This document shows, piece after piece, positions 9,684-19,692 of a stretch of DNA of 64,000 bases; the stretch's first letter is position 1; each line of letters starts with the position of its first letter. The position numbers and the translations under genes were made by a program. Source of the DNA: Oligoflexales bacterium. Lineage in GTDB: Bacteria > Bdellovibrionota_B > Oligoflexia > Oligoflexales > RGVZ01. The DNA is taken from positions 36,465 through 100,464 of the forward strand of contig CANFEB010000005.1 in assembly GCA_947445775.1 (NCBI GenBank), given 5' to 3'. A model generated the notes under the pieces. That model was given only the letters and a program-made list of their open reading frames with translations. It made no database searches and had not been told where the DNA came from.

Positions 9684-10928
9684 ATGGAATTCGTTGTGCA
9701 AAAATATGGCGGCACCTCGGTCGGGTCTTTGGACCGGATTAAGCTTGTTGCCGATCATGTCGCTGCGACGCGCGCTCAGGGCGTGAATGTCGTCGTTGTG
9801 GTCAGTGCCATGGGCGAGAAGACGGACGAGTTGATCGCCATGGCCCGGACCCTGAGCGCGGATCCCCCGCGCCGTGAGGTTGATATGCTGCTCACGTCAG
9901 GCGAGCGCGTGAGCATGGCATTGCTCAGCATCGCGCTGTATGAGCGAGGCTTGAAATCCGTTTCTCTGACCGGATCTCAAAGCGGTATCCTTACCGACGA
10001 AAATCATGGCAATGCCCGCATTGAAAAAATTCTCGGTGACCGGATTCGCCGTGGCTTGGCGGACGATTCCATTGTGATCGTTGCCGGCTTTCAGGGAGTC
10101 AGCCCCAAGACCAAGGAAGTGACCACCCTTGGACGCGGTGGATCCGATTTGAGTGCCGTGGCGCTAGCGTCCGTCCTCGGAGCTGTGCGCTGCGAACTGT
10201 ACAAGGATGTGGAGGGGGTTTTCACGGCAGACCCCAGGATTGTGCCGGGCGCACGCAAAATTGATTCCTTGCCCTGGTATGCCATGACGGAAATGGCCTG
10301 GGCCGGCGCTGAAGTCTTGCACGCCCGCGCCGCGCATGTTGCTTCCCGGTTCGGACTTAGCGTCGAGATTCGTTCTAGTTTCAAAACCGATTTGCGCGGA
10401 ACCATCGTCAAACCTACAACGGAAACGGATATCGCCATGTCGATCGATAAAAATGGAATTGAGCAGGCGATGGTCCATACAATCACTTGCAAACACCACA
10501 TGTGCATGTTCGAAGTCGAAGTTGCTGGTGATGGCGCAGAAGATCGGGCCAGTAAAATTCACGCGGGTATTCTGGAGTTCCTTTGGCACCAGGGTGAGGC
10601 CCCCGGGATCAATCAACGGATCGGAGAGATGCTGCGTTTTATGATTTCAGAAAATTCTGCGACGGCACTGAGGGCCGCTTTCGCTGATGGCCGCATGGGT
10701 GCGCAGCCGAAGTCGGTCCACGTGAACTTGGCGGGGACATCCGCGGTTGCGGTGATCGGCAATGGTTTTTTACAGGGTCCGGAAAAGGTCAATCAGGCGC
10801 TGGCGGCTGCCCAGTCGGTCGGCCGTGTTTTATTCTGGGATATCCGTAACCAGGTTTTGACGATCGGGGTTAGTGATGGCGAAGCAACGGCTGTGGTCAA
10901 TGCCCTGCATGAGGCATTGGTTTGCTGA
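9684..10928 (+). CDS. lysC: Aspartate kinase
   Basis: [38 protein letters not shown]-type motif [13 protein letters not shown]; start at internal ATG 9684. Confidence 0.95.
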   Translation: MEFVVQKYGGTSVGSLDRIKLVADHVAATRAQGVNVVVVVSAMGEKTDELIAMARTLSADPPRREVDMLLTSGERVSMALLSIALYERGLKSVSLTGSQSGILTDENHGNARIEKILGDRIRRGLADDSIVIVAGFQGVSPKTKEVTTLGRGGSDLSAVALASVLGAVRCELYKDVEGVFTADPRIVPGARKIDSLPWYAMTEMAWAGAEVLHARAAHVASRFGLSVEIRSSFKTDLRGTIVKPTTETDIAMSIDKNGIEQAMVHTITCKHHMCMFEVEVAGDGAEDRASKIHAGILEFLWHQGEAPGINQRIGEMLRFMISENSATALRAAFADGRMGAQPKSVHVNLAGTSAVAVIGNGFLQGPEKVNQALAAAQSVGRVLFWDIRNQVLTIGVSDGEATAVVNALHEALVC

Positions 10929-11170
10929 CATGCTATGTGACTGAGCTTCATATTGCCAAAAATATACTCAGTGATTACAACTGGTTATGAATGTGGCTTA
11001 TGTGACTAAGCCCAGAAGGGGACGTAACTCGCCATTTTTTCGTGACATTTATCAGCGACTTCGTCCCCTTAACTAATCAGCAATATCGTCCCATTTGAGG
11101 ATTCGACCAAACGCTGGAATTCTTTAGGTGATATTTCTCGGCTCCCTTGGTCAGCACTTTTTTTGTGCCA

Positions 11171-11542
11171 TCACCACCTGTTTAAATGGCCAGGCTGGCC
11201 GCCCCAGCTGCACGCTTGCGCGCCTGCGCCATGAAACCGGTGCCAAGTTCTTGTTTGGCAGCGGCTGCCGCCGGGATGCTTCCACGTGCATTGACCGCGG
11301 TCACGCAGCCATACTGCATGACGGGTCGCCGCCGGAATTGCTGGACGAGATGGGGATTTTTTTGTTGGACTTTGATCCCCATTCCCCGGGGAAGCGAGGC
11401 CGGAGACTGCTTCTGCCTCGGTCTCTACTTCGCCAGAGGCTTCCTTCTCTGAGGAAGGAGAATTTTCGGCGCGATTAAGGCCAAGTGAGATACCTGCGTC
11501 TCGCCAGATTCCAGCATCTTTTGCGCCGTTCAAGTTCCCCAA
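11171..11542 (-). pseudogene. HNH endonuclease C-terminal relic
   Basis: SRPAIPAATRHAVWLRDRGQCTWKHPGGSRCQTRT resembles the entry to an HNH domain; then frame is lost before the HNH residues. Confidence 0.6.
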
Positions 11543-11617
11543 TGAGCGACAGGGACTCCAAGGTTATACTTCGCTCGCGGGTGTGCAGTTGTTTTGTTTC
11601 TTAGGAAAAACATAGCA

Positions 11618-12027
11618 TCAGTTTTTATACGAGTAATTTTTCGTGTTGGTCATGCCGTCAAAAAGATCTCCGCCATGGCAGTCAATATTGGCAGTGACAG
11701 TTAGCAACGATGTTTCATCTCGCGCCTCGACGTGATCCCGTTCAATTCGCCCCTTTGACTCAGCCGAGTCGGTGGTGATAACGCGAATTCTTAGAGCTTC
11801 ATGGCTCTTCGCAGGCACGCACGAATTGAGAAAAATTCCGGCGTTCTTCGCCGCCGCCGGCCCAGCCGCTGTCATCCGTATAAATCATGGCCATGCCCCA
11901 GATTGAAGTCTCGATAGACCTCGCGAGCCAGTTTCAGCATTTGATTACGTTTGCCGTCGTCGATGCGATTGGCGGCCGGCCTCTGATAATTCCTGGGGTT
12001 GATTCCCGCGCCCATTAAGGCCCCCCT
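11618..12027 (-). pseudogene. DDE transposase relic (ISNCY/IS1202-like)
   Basis: Minus-strand fragments MGAGINPRNYQRPAANRIDDGKRNQMLKLAREVYRDFN and LRIRVITTDSAESKGRIERDHVEARDETSLL, the latter resembling the (Q)AKGRVERxxGTxQDRL motif; intervening sequence deleted. Confidence 0.55.
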
Positions 12028-12315
12028 TCGATCCCTAACCAATTGATTTGGGTAGGAAGAGCTTAGGGGGTACGGGACGAAGTCGCTGATTAATTCAGAC
12101 GGGACGATATCGCCGATGAATTACACTCTTTCGCAAAATAGGGACGCAACTGCGAACAAATATCTTGTTATTCTAAATGGTTAACGGTTTCCACAGGACT
12201 GTGATGATTTATCTTCAGGATTATGAGGATATCGTGACAATTGTAGCAAAAAACTGAGGGGGCGTTAAGCGCAATGGATAAGTGTTACCGAAAGGGCGCA
12301 TGGGTTCAGGCTGAA

Positions 12316-13248
12316 TCAATCGAGTGATTTTGAAACGCTGAGTCCAAATGTTGCCGCAGAGGCTTCTTGGATATTGGTCTGGCCAAGGCTCACGCCCACA
12401 TGCCAATTCGCCAGATTCACCATGGCCGTCGCTGTGCCGCGCGTCACAAGTCCAAATCCGTTGGTTATTTTCGTTGGGAACCCAGAAGATTCGCTCATAT
12501 CACTCTCGCCAACAACACCGGCAACATAAGCCAGTCCCGCATCGATCTCGCCACGAAATGAAACCCGGTGGGCGCTATACAGTGTGTAACCTAGGCCGGC
12601 GAGGCCGCTGTAAATGTTAGCATCGAAGGATTGGACATCAACGCCTCGGGTTTCGTGTCCCAGGTAATCACGTTCAACATAGGCCACGGATACTTCACCC
12701 GCGACTGTGGTAAACATGGCGCGCCCTGTCAGTTCAAGATCCTGCCAACTCCGAGTTATCCAAGCCCCTGTGGCTTCAATGCCCGCAGCCCCTGGTCCGA
12801 TAGAGAAACTCGCGGACGCCACGGTTGCGTCGATCAGGCGACGGCCTTGATTGCGTTGAATGGTATAAAGTTCTTCAATCGACGTTGGGTCGGTGACGTT
12901 GCTAAGCAATGCCACCCGTTCGCCGCCACTAACGCTCGAGTAGGCCTTGTCGATGCCAACGATGCGGCGTTTGCCCGCCATCTTTTGGACGCGCCCGTAG
13001 GCAACCAGACGATCATCACTGGAAAAAAATCCAACGCGGTCGCCCGTGATTAATTCTGGCGAAGAAACAATGCACTGCTTGCCAGAGGCATTGCAGCTTT
13101 CAACCTGGGCAACCTTAGCTGCCTTGGCAACGTTGCTACCGAGCGCCAGTAGCAGCAACACCAACATTTTAAGGAGAGCAGCAAAATCTGGTTTTGATTT
13201 TGACTTTTGGAAGCTGTTTTTACGGGACATGTTCGGAAACCCCATCAC
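12316..13248 (-). CDS. Hypothetical secreted/outer-membrane-like protein
   Basis: Long ORF with N-terminal signal-like segment (LLKMLVLLLLALGSNVAKA) and beta-rich C-terminal half. Confidence 0.65.
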   Translation of the reverse strand: MMGFPNMSRKNSFQKSKSKPDFAALLKMLVLLLLALGSNVAKAAKVAQVESCNASGKQCIVSSPELITGDRVGFFSSDDRLVAYGRVQKMAGKRRIVGIDKAYSSVSGGERVALLSNVTDPTSIEELYTIQRNQGRRLIDATVASASFSIGPGAAGIEATGAWITRSWQDLELTGRAMFTTVAGEVSVAYVERDYLGHETRGVDVQSFDANIYSGLAGLGYTLYSAHRVSFRGEIDAGLAYVAGVVGESDMSESSGFPTKITNGFGLVTRGTATAMVNLANWHVGVSLGQTNIQEASAATFGLSVSKSLD

Positions 13249-13293
13249 GTTCGCTGCTATTGATGCAAGGATGAGGCCGCGAAGTGCATTGAT

Positions 13294-13322
13294 ATTATTG
13301 ATTGATTACAGGGTGTTGACTG
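13294..13322 (+). promoter_or_regulatory. Putative sigma70 promoter TTGATT-N17-TATACT
   Basis: ttgattacagggtgttgactggttatact upstream of the 13399 ATG; coordinates approximate. Confidence 0.4.
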
Positions 13323-13398
13323 GTTATACTTGAGTCTGACTGTCAACAGTTTGGTCAAGGGTTCTGGTTGTGTTACCGTTTTGGGCTCGGAGGAAGCG

Positions 13399-13830
13399 AT
13401 GGAACCATCATCGGATTTGTCAGTTGAATTGCCCGACGACCAGAAACAGAAGTCGCGGTTGGTCTGGATTGCCGCAGCTTTGGTAGCCGGATTGGCGACG
13501 TTGTATGTGGGGCGCTATCTCTTGGTGCAATTCACTCAGGGACGAACCCAGCAGGGTGAGTCAGGTGACGAGTTTTTGATCGACGGTTTTGAAAAGGGAG
13601 TGTTTCGCCAAATTCAATTGGGCGATTACCCGCAAATTCTAGTCGAAGACAGCGAAGGTAAATTAAACGCCTACGCTTGTTCGGACGGCTGCCCACCACT
13701 TGATCAAAATCCAGATTTGTACCTGAACCAGCAAGTTCGGGTTTTCTTGCGCAGTCAGTCGACTCCAGGGAGCGACGATCCTGTAGACAACGATATCAAG
13801 GTTGTTGTTCGCGTTGAGCTAGTGCCTTGA
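13399..13830 (+). CDS. Hypothetical single-TM protein
   Basis: MEPSSDLSVELPDDQKQKSRLVWIAAALVAGLATLYVGRYLL. Confidence 0.65.
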   Translation: MEPSSDLSVELPDDQKQKSRLVWIAAALVAGLATLYVGRYLLVQFTQGRTQQGESGDEFLIDGFEKGVFRQIQLGDYPQILVEDSEGKLNAYACSDGCPPLDQNPDLYLNQQVRVFLRSQSTPGSDDPVDNDIKVVVRVELVP

Positions 13831-14296
13831 GGGCTTCTAGCGCTTCAACCGCTTCAACCGCTTTTATATTTTGAACCAAGATTCCTTGATAAATCTGCCA
13901 AGCACGCAGCCAAGATAGTCGCTGGCGTTCCTGAGGCAAGCGGCCAAGCCATTCCGGCAGGGTGGCCAGACGCAAGGGCCGGCTTGGGTCGGCAGGAATG
14001 ATGCCGGTGGGTTTAAGGTTTTCGGATTGAACAACGTAAAGAGTCGCCGGAATTTTCGATTCCAGCATCACAATATCCTCAAAATCTGGACAGACTTGAT
14101 AGCCCGCCGGCTCCAAGGCGAATCCGAGGCGACTCCTGATCATATCCGCAATTTGTGGCAGGATCGGCATGAGCGGCTGCACCTGCAAATGCAGGCCGGC
14201 CCATGGCCCAGGATCAGATGGAAACATCCACAGTCCGTTGCCGCCATCCAATGGCACCAGGATCAGCGCACGATCCGTTTTGCAGTTCACTAACAT
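13796..14296 (-). CDS. Hypothetical protein encoded downstream of MglA-like GTPase
   Basis: ORF immediately after and co-oriented with 14314-14895; no confident family. Confidence 0.6.
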   Translation of the reverse strand: MLVNCKTDRALILVPLDGGNGLWMFPSDPGPWAGLHLQVQPLMPILPQIADMIRSRLGFALEPAGYQVCPDFEDIVMLESKIPATLYVVQSENLKPTGIIPADPSRPLRLATLPEWLGRLPQERQRLSWLRAWQIYQGILVQNIKAVEAVEALEALKALAQREQQP

Positions 14297-14313
14297 TCGC
14301 GATCCTCCTGGTT

Positions 14314-14895
14314 TCAGATGGACAAGGTTTTGATGATCTGTCGGGCGACCGACTGTAACGTCTCAAGGGTGCCGACGGAGCGGGTCGCAATGGCCTCGTG
14401 ATCCGGGAAGCCACCTGAATTTAGTTCTTCGCGGAGGACATCAACGGGCATGATGTCGTCCATGTCGCGTTTGTTATATTGAATGACTCGTGGGGTTTCG
14501 CTGATGCTGTAGCCGTGATCAGCGAGAAGGCGGCGCACATGAGTCATGGATTCAATGTTGTCTGCCATGGCTTCAATCCGCGAATCGGCGACGAAGACAA
14601 AGGCATCAAGCCCTTTCATCAAGGTATGCTGAAGGGTTTCGTAAAGGGTGTGCACCGGCATCGTATAAAGGTGCAGCTTCACATGGAAGTCTTTGACCTT
14701 GCCCAGGCTTACCGGCAGAAAATCAAAAAACGGAGTCGGCCCGGCATTGCCGGACATATCGACCATTCCGGCCTTCATTTCACCTGCTGTGCTGGTATAG
14801 ACCGACTTTAGATTTAAGGTTTTTCCGGCCGACTGGGGTCCGAAATAGATCACCTTGCAGTGGATTTCGCGGGTTTCAAAGTTGGTAAAGGCCAT
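14314..14895 (-). CDS. MglA-like small GTPase (catalytic residues altered)
   Basis: Gap-free colinearity with recalled M. xanthus MglA: REIHCKVIYFGPQSAGKT, FFDFLPVSLG, VFVADS, IQYNKRD. Confidence 0.9.
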   Translation of the reverse strand: MAFTNFETREIHCKVIYFGPQSAGKTLNLKSVYTSTAGEMKAGMVDMSGNAGPTPFFDFLPVSLGKVKDFHVKLHLYTMPVHTLYETLQHTLMKGLDAFVFVADSRIEAMADNIESMTHVRRLLADHGYSISETPRVIQYNKRDMDDIMPVDVLREELNSGGFPDHEAIATRSVGTLETLQSVARQIIKTLSI

Positions 14896-14918
14896 ACACC
14901 CGCCCCACGTCTGGAAAG

Positions 14919-16607
14919 TCAGTCAATGTTCTTGATACGAACATTTTCCACTTTTCCGCCGAAAACTTCCAGAACATCACGGGTTGTCTGATGGTTTACG
15001 GCAGCCTGACGCAAGGCGTCGTGGCGTTGTAGCGTTTCACGTTCGCTTTTTTGGGCCAGGGACTCCGGTGGGGATGCCGCAGCGGTGGTATCGGCAATGG
15101 CTGTGAAATTTGTCTGGGGCTGGGCTTTTTCAATGACGATTCGACCCTGAAAGCCAAAAAGGTCTGAGAATGACTGCTTCAGTCTGGCTTGCTCGTCCGG
15201 GTTTAGCAGGCAGCGGGCAAAAGACGATTCCAGCACGGTCAGAGAAATCAATTCTGGACTGTAAACATGAGGATGAGCATCTTCAAGTTTGCCGGCTTGG
15301 AGGGGACGGTGATGGCGCCAGATAGCGACTAGATCATGCCATGTCGCCGGAAAGACTTTGATTTTTTTGGCTGTCTCCGATGCAACCGGCGCTGAAGCAA
15401 CGAGCACTTGAGCGGCGGGTGATTGAGCAACGGGTGCGGCCATTGGCTGTGCAGGGACTTGGGTGGTTTGGACGAGTTGGGCCGTTTGGCGGAGTTGTTG
15501 GAGATCCGGCAGCCCCGGGTCCAGGCACCACTCAAAAGCGTAGTTTTCAAGAATGCAACGGTCCAGCGGGCTGCCGTCAAGATCTTGCCGGCAGCGAACG
15601 AGAGTCCTGAAAATTCGGTTTAAATCAAAATTGGCGGCAGACTTGCCGATCTTTTCCAGTTCCTGAAGTTCGCCCGCATCCAGATCAAGCTGCGCGAGGT
15701 CCAAGGCGTCGCATCCCAAGTCACGGATGACAAAAGTGTGGCGCGTGAGTTGGGCTAAATCTTCAACGACGCTCATTAAATCAGTGCCGGTTTGCTCAAT
15801 CTGGTCGATGGTTGCCACCAAAAGTTTGGAGTCTTTGGCGACCAATGCGCGAAGCAGGGTTGTGATCAGTTCCCTGGGTGCCTGGGCCGTGATGCCTTCG
15901 CACAATGCAGCGGTCAGCTTGCCATTGCTGATGGCGATGGCCTGGTCAAGGAGGGTTAGCGCATCCCGCATGGACCCGCGGGCTTCACGTGCAATTGGCC
16001 GCAAAGATCCAGGCTCGTGAGGAATCCCCTCAAGGCGCAGGATTTCTTCAAGGCGAGACACCACGGTTGCTGAGGTCATTTTCTGCAGCAAGAAAACCTG
16101 GCAGCGCGACAAAATCGTCTGGGGGATTTTCTGCAATTCCGTCGTGGCGAACAAGAAAACCACGTGCGCCGGAGGTTCTTCCAGCGTCTTGAGGAGCGCA
16201 TTGAAGGCGCTCTGCGACAGCATGTGAACTTCGTCGATTAGATAAATTTTATATTTCGAGCGTTGTGGGACATAACCGATGGAATCGCGCAACAACCGGA
16301 CGTCATCAACGCTCGTGTTCGATGCTCCGTCAATTTCCAGGACATCTTCATGATTGCCGGCGGAGATGGCATGGCAGCTTTCGCATTCTCCACATGGTGA
16401 AGGCGTCGGACCTGACTCGCAGTTTAGAGCCTTGGCGTAGAGGCGAGCTGTGGTGGTCTTACCCACCCCGCGGACCCCGGAAAATATGACCGCTTGCGGA
16501 GTCCTACCCATACGGATGGCGTTGGCCAGTGCCTGGGCTGTCGTGTCTTGTCCGACCAATTGATTAAAAGTTTGGGGGCGATATTTTCGGGCAAGTGGCT
16601 GAGTCAC
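14919..16607 (-). CDS. dnaX: DNA polymerase III subunit gamma/tau
   Basis: LARKYRPQTFNQLVGQ, FSGVRGVGKTTTARLYAKALNC, LIDEVHMLSQSAFNALLKTLEEPP. Confidence 0.97.
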   Translation of the reverse strand: MTQPLARKYRPQTFNQLVGQDTTAQALANAIRMGRTPQAVIFSGVRGVGKTTTARLYAKALNCESGPTPSPCGECESCHAISAGNHEDVLEIDGASNTSVDDVRLLRDSIGYVPQRSKYKIYLIDEVHMLSQSAFNALLKTLEEPPAHVVFLFATTELQKIPQTILSRCQVFLLQKMTSATVVSRLEEILRLEGIPHEPGSLRPIAREARGSMRDALTLLDQAIAISNGKLTAALCEGITAQAPRELITTLLRALVAKDSKLLVATIDQIEQTGTDLMSVVEDLAQLTRHTFVIRDLGCDALDLAQLDLDAGELQELEKIGKSAANFDLNRIFRTLVRCRQDLDGSPLDRCILENYAFEWCLDPGLPDLQQLRQTAQLVQTTQVPAQPMAAPVAQSPAAQVLVASAPVASETAKKIKVFPATWHDLVAIWRHHRPLQAGKLEDAHPHVYSPELISLTVLESSFARCLLNPDEQARLKQSFSDLFGFQGRIVIEKAQPQTNFTAIADTTAAASPPESLAQKSERETLQRHDALRQAAVNHQTTRDVLEVFGGKVENVRIKNID

Positions 16608-16625
16608 GAAAAAACCTCAAAAAAA

Positions 16626-16753
<128 letters not shown>

Positions 16754-16764
16754 TAACTCAGCTA

Positions 16765-19500
16765 CTACAAAACGGCCTTGGCGGGCAAGTCTTTAGACTT
16801 CTTCCAGCCCTCAAACCAAACCACGCACATGGTCGCCAGAAACGTCGAAGACCAGGTTGCGGCGACAACCCCAACCGCCATCGCTACGGCGAAGTTCCAG
16901 ATGCTGCCCGTTGCAAAGAATATAATTCCCAACAAAGACAGCAGCGTACAAACCGACGTGTTGATGGACCGCCCCAACGTCTCATTGACGGCATTATTCA
17001 CGTTTTCGCGCAGGGGCCGCCGGGGATGCAACTCAAGGTTTTCACGAATCCGGTCGTAAATGACGACCGTGTCGTTAACGGTATAGCCGGCAACGGTCAA
17101 CAGCGCCGCAATCGACGTCAAGTCGAATGAGCGCTGAGCTAAGACGTAGAAGCCGAGAACCAGCAGGATGTCGACCACCATCTTGACCACGGTTCCAGGG
17201 GCGAAGCGGATATCAAAACGCAGCATAATGTAGAGAACGATCCCGATCAGGGCGTACAAGAGCGATGCGGCGCCCTGGGTGCGGAGCTCCTTGCCCACCT
17301 GTGGGCCGACGTAGTCGACACGCAGGATTTCCGGGTTGGCACTGCTCAAATCAGCCATCAAATTGGCCCTGAATCTATCAGTGCGGGAATCGATGTTGAT
17401 GGTTTGTTCGGATGACATGGCGCTGGCTTGGGCACCCGTGGACTTTTTCTCGTCGCGATCAAAACGCAGCAAGTATTGCTGCTTTCCGCCGCTAAGTGCC
17501 TGGACCGTGACGTCGTCGATCCCGGCTTTGCGGGCTGCGTCTACTAACTGAGCGGAGGTGACGGTCTGAGCGAATTTGACCTCGACTTCTGTTCCCCCGG
17601 CAAAATCAACGGCCCAGTTCATTCCTTTGGTGGAAAGGGTGCCAAGGGATGCCACGACCAAAACAAGCGGCAGGGCAATGGCCATGGGAGCCTTACCAAG
17701 AAAATTGAAATTGAGGGGCTTGTGCACTTTCTGCTCGCTGGACCCGCCAAGCCAAGAGCGGATCTCCCGTTCTGACTTGCAGCGTGAAACGACCCAATCA
17801 AACATCAGACGCGAACAATAAAGCGAAGTGAAAAGAGAGACCAGCAGACCGAGGAGCAGGGTGATCGCAAATCCCCGAATCGGGCCGGATGAATTGGTTT
17901 GGAGCAGTACTGTTGCGGCAATCAAGGACGTGGCATTGGAGTCGACAATCGTCCAGAAGACACGCTGAAAGCCAAGTTCAAGGGCCTTGCGTCCGGTTTT
18001 GCCTTCGCGGAGTTCCTGGCGAATGCGTTCATTGATAAGGACGTTGGCATCAACGGCCATGCCCAGAGTTAGAATGAAGCCTGCGATTCCCGGCAGTGAC
18101 AGGGAAAAGTTGAACATGGCCATCAATGCGAGCAGGAAGACGCCGTTGAGCGTTAGGGCGAGGGTCGCGATAAACCCCGGGCGGCGGTAGTAAAGAAGGA
18201 TGAAAGCAAAAACAAACAACAGGCCAACTGCTGTTGAACGAATGCCCTGATTTGCCAGCTCCGGGCCGAGGCTCGCACCGACTTGGCGTTCTTCGAGGAC
18301 TTTAATGGTCGCCGGCAAGGCGCCCGACTTCAAAATCAGGGACAGCTGATTGGCTTCCTCGATGATCTTGTCATAGCCCGTTCCGGAACCGAGCGTGATT
18401 TGAGCGCTGCCGCCGGAGATTTTCTGCTGGATGACCGGAGCGGATTGCACGACGTCATCCAAGACAATGGCCATGCGGCGCTTGACGTTGGCGCCAGTAA
18501 TACTTTCGAAACGTTTTCCGCCGATGCCGGTGAATTGCATGGAAACAACCGGGCGCTGGTCGAGCTGGGAGTTGTCAACGGTAACGAAGGCATCGAGCAC
18601 ATCTTCGCCAGTCAATTCCGTTGCGGCTTTTACCACATAGGAACGGTAGCGAGTCTTGCCGCCGACGAGAGTTTCTTCGGTGAACAAAAGCTCCCGATCA
18701 ACGGGGATCAGCGGTTTGGCCAAAGCGAGGATGGCGTTGCGATCCTCGGAAACGAGGGCGAACCCAGTCATGTCGCGCTCGGCTTGGATGTTCTCGGGGA
18801 GTTTTGCAGCGATTTCATTGAATCCGGTGAAATCGTCATCCACGATTTTGAATTTCAGTTGGGCTGTGCGCCCCAAAAATTCTTTGGCTTTTGCAGGGTC
18901 TTTGAAGCCAGGAAGCTGCACAAGAACGGAATTATCGGCGCGGCGGCTGATGATCGGTTCAGCCACGCCCCATTTATCGACGCGCGAGCGCACCACGCGC
19001 TCGGCCTGGTCAATGGCCGCCGCCTTGATGTCTTTGATCCGGTCTTCAATAAATGCAAATTCAATCGTGTTGCCGGAGATGCTGCCTTCTTGCTTTAGGC
19101 CCCGAAAGGCCTCCGTGAAGGCTTTTTTGAACTTCTCCATGTCGGTGCCACTGGCCATTTCGACGTGGAGTTTGGCCTGACCTTTGACCACATAGCTGGT
19201 CTGGATGGTCATGCTCTTTTCTTTGACCCAATCGGGAAGCTCCGTGCCGATCCGCCCAAGCTTGTTTTCGACCGCCTCAGTGGTGTCGACGCCAAGCACC
19301 AGTTGGACTCCGCCCTGCAGGTCGAGTCCCAGGTTGACGTAGGCTGCGGGGAGCCATTTAGGCAGTTTTGCCTTCACGGCCGCAGGGTCGTTACGCACCT
19401 CAGGCGGCAACGAGAAATAAACGATGGATGGAATGCCCGCCAATAGGCCAAGCACCGTCAAGACACTCACAAAGATCAATCGGAAACGCATCTGATTCAT
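16765..19500 (-). CDS. secDF: Fused SecD-SecF protein translocase subunit
   Basis: SecD part (GLDLQGGVQLVLGV, ILTLGMAVDANVLINERIREELR-type) continuous with SecF part (WAVDFAGGTEVEVKF, NDTVVIYDRIRENL). Confidence 0.95.
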   Translation of the reverse strand: MNQMRFRLIFVSVLTVLGLLAGIPSIVYFSLPPEVRNDPAAVKAKLPKWLPAAYVNLGLDLQGGVQLVLGVDTTEAVENKLGRIGTELPDWVKEKSMTIQTSYVVKGQAKLHVEMASGTDMEKFKKAFTEAFRGLKQEGSISGNTIEFAFIEDRIKDIKAAAIDQAERVVRSRVDKWGVAEPIISRRADNSVLVQLPGFKDPAKAKEFLGRTAQLKFKIVDDDFTGFNEIAAKLPENIQAERDMTGFALVSEDRNAILALAKPLIPVDRELLFTEETLVGGKTRYRSYVVKAATELTGEDVLDAFVTVDNSQLDQRPVVSMQFTGIGGKRFESITGANVKRRMAIVLDDVVQSAPVIQQKISGGSAQITLGSGTGYDKIIEEANQLSLILKSGALPATIKVLEERQVGASLGPELANQGIRSTAVGLLFVFAFILLYYRRPGFIATLALTLNGVFLLALMAMFNFSLSLPGIAGFILTLGMAVDANVLINERIRQELREGKTGRKALELGFQRVFWTIVDSNATSLIAATVLLQTNSSGPIRGFAITLLLGLLVSLFTSLYCSRLMFDWVVSRCKSEREIRSWLGGSSEQKVHKPLNFNFLGKAPMAIALPLVLVVASLGTLSTKGMNWAVDFAGGTEVEVKFAQTVTSAQLVDAARKAGIDDVTVQALSGGKQQYLLRFDRDEKKSTGAQASAMSSEQTINIDSRTDRFRANLMADLSSANPEILRVDYVGPQVGKELRTQGAASLLYALIGIVLYIMLRFDIRFAPGTVVKMVVDILLVLGFYVLAQRSFDLTSIAALLTVAGYTVNDTVVIYDRIRENLELHPRRPLRENVNNAVNETLGRSINTSVCTLLSLLGIIFFATGSIWNFAVAMAVGVVAATWSSTFLATMCVVWFEGWKKSKDLPAKAVL

Positions 19501-19634
19501 TGGGGACAGCTCCTCGATTCGGCTTAGAGTAACGACCAGCAACTGTGAACAAGGGCCTTAACGACCGATCAGGCTCAAGAGAATAGCAGAGAAATATCGA
19601 CGTGCGCTACGAATCATAGATATAGGCGGCCCAA

Positions 19635-19672
19635 AAAAAAATCGCCCTGGCTTGTGGCCAAGGCGATTTTAC
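19635..19672 (-). terminator. Rho-independent terminator
   Basis: AAAATCGCC...GGCGATTTT hairpin followed on the minus strand by a T-run. Confidence 0.75.
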
Positions 19673-19692
19673 CGGTGTTACCGGAAGTCGAC

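Larger units (their letters stand above)
11043..12125 (-). mobile_element. Degenerate IS-derived element, copy 1 (transposase and HNH endonuclease relics)
   Basis: Inverted ends TGACATTTATCAGCGACTTCGTCCC / TGTAATTCATCGGCGATATCGTCCC, each with a second internal ATC(A/G)GC..TCGTCCC motif; about 400 bp (left) and about 110 bp (right) closely match 53936-54515. Confidence 0.8.

Noticed and set aside
18283-19098. 271-aa plus-strand ORF
   Set aside because: Antisense to secDF, no recognisable domain; shadow ORF.
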